From assembly GCF_000005505.3 (NCBI RefSeq), contig NC_016132.3:15986501-16050500 (forward strand): 64,000 nucleotides of DNA, given 5' to 3'. Both the position numbers and the translations under genes were made by a program. The number at the start of each line of letters is the position of its first letter. Position 1 is the first letter of the stretch. Of the stretch, positions 59,333-64,000 are shown one piece after another. The notes beneath the pieces are model-generated. The model saw nothing but the letters and a program-made list of their open reading frames with translations. It did no database searches and had not been told where the DNA came from. This stretch comes from Brachypodium distachyon. Lineage: Eukaryota; Streptophyta; Magnoliopsida; Poales; Poaceae.

Positions 59333-59838
59333 ACCTGAAAGGAACACGCGTTGCGTTGCCCAGCGGCCCCATGCTGTGCCGTACCTTCGCGAAGCTCTGC
59401 TTTGGCTTATGTACGTAGATCGAGCTGATTCCATCGAAGCTTGTGAGTAGTACTAAACGCCAAGTGGGGAGATAAGAAAAGGAGAAGAAGTTGGAGTAAA
59501 CAAGTGTAAAGACGATCGAGTTCGGCGATGGAGACTGATCTTCGAGTGCGTTGCCGTACGTGGCAACAGGAGTGCAGGAGCGGCCGCAGGGGTGGCTGGT
59601 GGCGTGTTCTAATGGCGCCATGGGAAGATATCGTGCACCTTTCTCTTCTTCTTTTTGTTTGGACGGAATAGCATGCATCTTTCTGTGTTGTGCGGTTTGA
59701 TAGAGTTGATAAATAAACTCGATGGATACATGTACACGTGCCAAGCGCGATGGTTATTACGAGGAAGGAGTTGCAAAGGGGCCGTTTCTTTTGTTGGGCC
59801 CGCGCCATCTCCTGTTTCCCAATCATTTTCGCAATCAT

Positions 59839-59879
59839 ATGTACTTGTGATTATTCTAAAAAAAATGTACTTGTGATTA
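59839..59879 (+). repeat. Micro-retroinsertion: 11-nt oligo-A tail inside 15-bp direct repeats
   Basis: ATGTACTTGTGATTA occurs at 59839-59853 and 59865-59879, with only TTCTAAAAAAA between. The insert has the same ending as the SINE at 12155-12265 (TTTTCTAAAAAAA). Confidence 0.65.
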
Positions 59880-61541
59880 ATCATGGTCCTTAATCATGAG
59901 CCTTTTTTGGAGCGCGTGATTACGTAAGATCTTGAAATGCAATAACCTGGGTAGGCACAGAAAGCTCGAGAACAGACAACGGACGAATGGAAGGGTTCGC
60001 AATTTTAAGGATAAAAATGATTGTTCTAAAAGTTTAGCAAAACATGATTGTAACGTAAAATCTATTCTAAATTAGTAACTCGGATTCGGATTTGTATAGA
60101 TTCGCATGTGTTTATACAAATGCGTCTGGATACATGTGAATCAAGACAAATCTGAATCATCTATTTTCGAATGGAGGGAGTACTGCTCACTACTCTGTGT
60201 TACTGCCACACACACAAAACATACTTCAAATTAATGCGCGTGGCGCAAGATCAGCAGCGAGCCAAGTAGCAAGAAGGCCATCATCAGCGCTTTGACAACT
60301 AGGAGCCAAACGATCTGGGGTCTCATTGCACTCTTCACTAGGCCAAGCGATTCGGGGTCGCAAGATAACCGAATAAAAATACATATATAATAATATGCCA
60401 TTAGTGCGAGGACGACGAGAAACAAATAAATTGTTCAAGACAGACAAAATGAAATGCTATTTCGTTGAAACTGCGATAAAATCTATAATGAGTCTGGCGT
60501 TGAACTTTAGTAGGTTAACGTCATATATATATAGCTTGTCATTGAAAAAGCAATGGACCATGACGTTAAGGTGTTGGAGCGTCATTAACCTGGCAATTCA
60601 AAGACATGGCAATGTTGACACCTAAAATTGTCATGTCTTATTTGAAAGAAAGACGGCAGGAGCTCTGCCTTTCACCCTAAAATGTCTGTTTCACCTTAAA
60701 AAAAATGTATTTCAGTTTTTTGAACTCGACTTCATGAACGATGGAGCTTTGACAGGCGTTGAGCCCAAATATTGCTAAGGTTGGCAGTCATTAACATGAC
60801 AATGAGAAAAGAGATCAGATTTTATTAAAAATTACACTAAAATCAAGAATGTTCAGACTTCCGTGTCGACGAATGGAGGAAGCCGATGGATGCAGGAAAA
60901 TATGGATGCTCCATGTGCTTTGCTGTAACGTTCTGGCAATGGAGTATGTGGTTATATTTATCATTAGATTAATTATGTTGCAAAAAGTTTATAACAAACA
61001 AATATTGTTCGTCTATTTATTGGTTTTATGTGCATTCTTCTGATTTTCTCATCCTCCCTGACACGAGGGATTGACACACCATAACCCGTTCACGAAAGGC
61101 CGAGAGCAGCCATTCTTTCGCATTTTTCTTATGTGATAAGTAAGTTTAATTGGCTATTTATTCAGATAATTCTAACAAATTTGGTCTGACAAGACTAAAA
61201 CAAATTATTATTTTGGATAAGACATGACTAAGACAATTGGCTCGACGAGGAGTCTTTGGACACACCAACCAACCCCATCATAGACGTAACCGTTCTACGT
61301 TGATCTATGTATAATCACCTTTATTGCCCCCGTCATCCGGTCACACAAGTCGTACAATGTTCATTACAAACCCGGACACGAGTACATCAAAGGAATTAAT
61401 GCAAACTTACACAGTTACACTGAATAATACATGTGGAAAATGGAAATGGACCATATACATAAATCATCAAAGGATCAACAACACGGTCGACCAAACCAAA
61501 AGGAAAACAAATTAAGCGCCGGGGTCGACCGTCGACGACGT
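59880..61541. other. Intergenic with MITE-like and dispersed repeats
   Basis: A Stowaway-like block ends at about 60180 (GAATGGAGGGAG then TA); its left border is unclear. 60381-60468 is a direct repeat of 63915-64000. No gene seen. Confidence 0.45.
60381..60468 (+). repeat. Dispersed direct repeat, copy 1
   Basis: Shares ACATATATAATAATATGCCA, TTAGTGC and GACAAAATGAAAT(G/A)CTATTTCGTTG with 63915-64000 in the same order and strand. Confidence 0.7.
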
Positions 61542-62443
61542 CTAGTGATCTCCGGTGGTCTTCTCGGTGGCGCTGCCGGTGGTGTCCTTGGTCCCGGTGT
61601 TGTCTCCTCCCATCCCGAGCGTGTTCACCACCGCGTCCTTGGCTCCCACCACCGCGTTCACCACCTGCTCCCCGGCCTGAAAAAAACAGTCTCACAAATT
61701 CAGCATCCACAGCTCAAGGCAGCGTCCAATTCAATGCAGAACCAGTGGCTTATCTGAAGATTTTCAAGTGGTTTCGTCTGGTTTGAGTCGTGTACCTGTT
61801 GGAGGACGCTGCCGGTATTGTCCTTGCCGGCGACGGCGGAGTCCGTGGTGAACTGGGCCGCGTCGGAGGCCCTGTCCTGCGTGTACTGGGCCGCCTCCCC
61901 GGCCTTCTGCTTGGCTGCCTCCGTCTGCTCGCCGAGGAAGCTCCCCGTCTGGTCCTTGCCTTCCACGGCGCGGTCCATGGCCGCCTGCGCCGTCTCGGCC
62001 GTCCAGTCCTGGGCTTCCCCGGCCTTCTGCTTGGCTGCCTCCGTCTTCTCGCCGAGGAAGCTCCCCGCCTGGTCCTTGCCTTCCACGGCGCGGTCCATGG
62101 CCGCCTGCGCCGTCTGGGCCGTCCAGTCCTTGGCTTCCCCGGCCTTCTGCTTCGCGGCCTCCGTCGCTTGCCCCGCCTTGTCCTTGGTCGCGTCCATCAT
62201 CTGCCCCGACTTCTCCTGCAAAAGTGCAATCCAACCCCATTTCAGCGAACTGGACATGCAGCAGCAACTCTACTGCGCACTCTAGAGTCTAGAGCCTGAG
62301 AAAGACGATGCAGTCCCTCGGATACGTCGTTCCATATTTAAACAAATTTGAGACAATTAATATGTATCGGACAGAGTAATTACCTCTGCGCGGGCCTTGA
62401 TCTCGCCGGCCTGGAAGCTCGCCTGGTTCTGGTTGGAGGCCAT
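61542..62443 (-). CDS. Group-3 late embryogenesis abundant protein (LEA_4), copy 2
   Basis: Three exons (62384-62443, 61796-62215, 61542-61676) encode 204 residues. The first exon (20 codons, starting MASNQNQASF) and the phase-0 exon layout match copy 1, as do GSFLGEKTEAAKQKA, AVAGKDNTGSVLQQ and GAKDAVVNTLGMGG. The centre carries a 40-residue unit (DWTA, AAMDRAVEGKDQ, SFLGE, TEAAKQKAG) present twice in tandem with a third partial copy. It contains Trp in DWTA, unusual for this class. Probable role as for copy 1: a desiccation-stress protectant. An ABRE-like site and TATA box lie upstream. Confidence 0.92.
61901..62140 (-). repeat. 120-bp in-frame tandem duplication inside LEA copy 2
   Basis: Two consecutive 120-bp blocks (61901-62020, 62021-62140) differ at roughly four positions. 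The start of a third, more diverged copy follows at 62141. Confidence 0.85.
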
Positions 62444-62550
62444 CAAATCGAGATTGCTTGGATGGAGTAAATCACTTTTGGATATTGCTGAGTCGATCGA
62501 GTGTGTTTCTGTGGATATCAGGAGGTTACAGCGGCAAGACCGCAAGAGGG

Positions 62551-62601
62551 ATTTATAGAACGTTGCGTGGGTGAGCTCGTACATGGCGCCAAGGACACGT
62601 T
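62551..62601 (-). promoter_or_regulatory. TATA box and ABRE-like site of LEA copy 2
   Basis: TATAAAT on the minus strand at 62551-62557, 108 bp upstream of the ATG. ACGTGTCC on the minus strand at about 62593-62600 is an ABRE-like site. Confidence 0.5.
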
Positions 62602-64000
62602 TACCATCGCGAATCTGTTCCATGTCGACGGACGGAGACGCCGGCTCGAATGAAGTACGGACTCATGCAAAAGAGCAAAAGAAAACCAAGTGGGACTGGG
62701 CGTGAAGAAGCTGCGACGAATTGACAAATGTTGTTGGCGAGCGTGCCGTGGCCCGTGGCGGAGACCGAGACGCGCAGGCTGGTGGATGCGGCTTTCTGCG
62801 TGTGGTGGATTTGGCTTCGCGAATCGAGTTCGGCAATGGAGACTCATCAAGTGCATGAGCGGGAGGTGTGGCTGGTGACGTGTTCCAGTGGCGCCGTGGC
62901 AAGATATCATGCATCTTTCTCCTTTTCTTTTTTTACGGAATAACATGCTTTTTTTGAGAAAATCAAGGCCATATTGGATCAACCAACCTTTACATAACTG
63001 TCCTTAAAGTAAGAGAATGGCACACAAGTTTTTTACTTAAATGTCGTTGTTTTCCTCCTGCACTCGCCGGTGGCACACAAGTTCTTGTACGTAAACGTCG
63101 TTGTTTTCCTCTGGCACACGGTGTTCTCTATGGACCTCCGAACATATATTGCCGGAGCCTGTTAACGTAGTAGACGGGAAATCACCGGTCGGAGTCAGAA
63201 GACGCCAGCGACAGTGCTCTGAGGAATAGACCACTGTCCCGGAGAAGGCGACGAAGAGGGTTGGATGACCATCTAGATCCGGCCAGACGGATCCGAGAAG
63301 ACCCAGCCTCACTAACTCCACGATGAGGTCAAAACTGGCCGAGCCTCGCCGATCGGAAAAAGAAACCAATAAACCGAAACATGCAGACTATCTGCAAAAC
63401 ACGAACACAAAACTATAGATCCACCACTCTACATGAGCAGTGACCAACCACTTCATACTCCTCAACGTTACCGGCGAGATTGCCGTCGACGAGGTGGATC
63501 AAGAGTTGGGAAACCTTATTCTTGACGAGCACAGTGCCACCATACCTTATGCGGCTAGCTGTTTGTTAGGCCACATAAGTCTCACGAGTACACGACACTG
63601 TCAGACGTCTGGACTAGCGGAAATTTTAAAGTTCTAATCGACAATCACCACTCACTGAAAATTCATCGCCACTAGACGATCTGAGATCTGCAAATGGGCA
63701 TGTATGTGAGATTGCTTTGAGAAGATAATGTAGTCTAAATAGCATTGCTTGAAATAGAAATAAATTTGTGAAAACAATAGCAACGCACGGGCAACTTTGC
63801 TAAAAGACAGAAGTCACCACGTTCATCCACATATGCTATAATCTTTAGCATCAATCATTGTGTCTCAGATTTTAACGGCTTCGGTCTAAAGAAAAAAAGA
63901 TATTCAAATAAAGTACATATATAATAATATGCCATTAGTGCTTGGATTAAGAGGACCAATAAATAGTTTAAGAGAGACAAAATGAAATACTATTTCGTTG
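62602..64000. other. Intergenic with repeats, no gene seen
   Basis: 63015-63115 holds two near copies of GGCACACAAGTT followed by AA(A/C)GTCGTTGTTTTCCTC. 63235-63540 resembles 48260-48610. 63915-64000 repeats 60381-60468. No coding frame is supported. Confidence 0.45.
63915..64000 (+). repeat. Dispersed direct repeat, copy 2
   Basis: Same-strand copy of 60381-60468, running to the window edge. Confidence 0.7.

Noticed and set aside
1..64000. CRISPR array, operon, prophage or other prokaryotic system
   Set aside because: No regularly spaced repeats with unique spacers; spliced plant genes and transposons make the DNA clearly eukaryotic.

Overview
The window is nuclear DNA from a grass. Its genes are split by short GT-AG introns, many coding exons have GC-rich third positions, and Stowaway-type MITEs, CACTA ends and tRNA-derived SINEs fill the gaps. 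About one gene per 5 kb suggests a compact grass genome such as Brachypodium; that is inference, since species cannot be fixed without a search. I rebuilt every gene from reading frame, splice sites and intron phase, and each model closes without a frameshift.

Layout. 0-7.9 kb holds no recognisable gene, only transposon debris (two CACTA-type ends, a MITE, a SINE). A subgroup-13-like R2R3-MYB follows (+, 7960-9057). 9-15 kb is repeats, including a LINE reverse-transcriptase remnant. Next come three housekeeping genes: farnesyl diphosphate synthase (+, 15078-18180), a WDR82/Swd2-type WD40 protein (-, 19549-22086) and the AP-1 clathrin adaptor mu subunit (+, 23649-26188).

27.8-47.1 kb is a pectin block on the minus strand: one secreted invertase/PME-inhibitor-domain gene and four tandem GH28 polygalacturonases (PG-A 29290-31471, PG-B 36126-38058, PG-C 38974-41128, PG-D 44755-47135). 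A non-autonomous LTR retrotransposon (31758-35850) separates PG-A from PG-B. Only PG-D keeps all the acidic and His active-site residues. PG-A, PG-B and PG-C have lost the general-acid Asp and other catalytic residues yet stay fully open, so they look like maintained pseudoenzymes. This is the most interesting biology here.

50-57 kb carries a small MAPK-kinase-substrate-like protein (-) and the K63-deubiquitinase BRCC36 (-), which has a clear U12-type AT-AC intron. 58-62.5 kb holds a tandem pair of group-3 LEA genes (-) with ABRE-like promoter motifs. The rest is dispersed repeats.

A second pattern stands out. At least six tiny insertions (11-31 nt, oligo-A or oligo-T) are each bounded by 11-16 bp direct repeats. 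They have the layout of retroposon insertions reduced to little more than the tail, and lie near two longer SINEs with the same kind of tail and target duplications.
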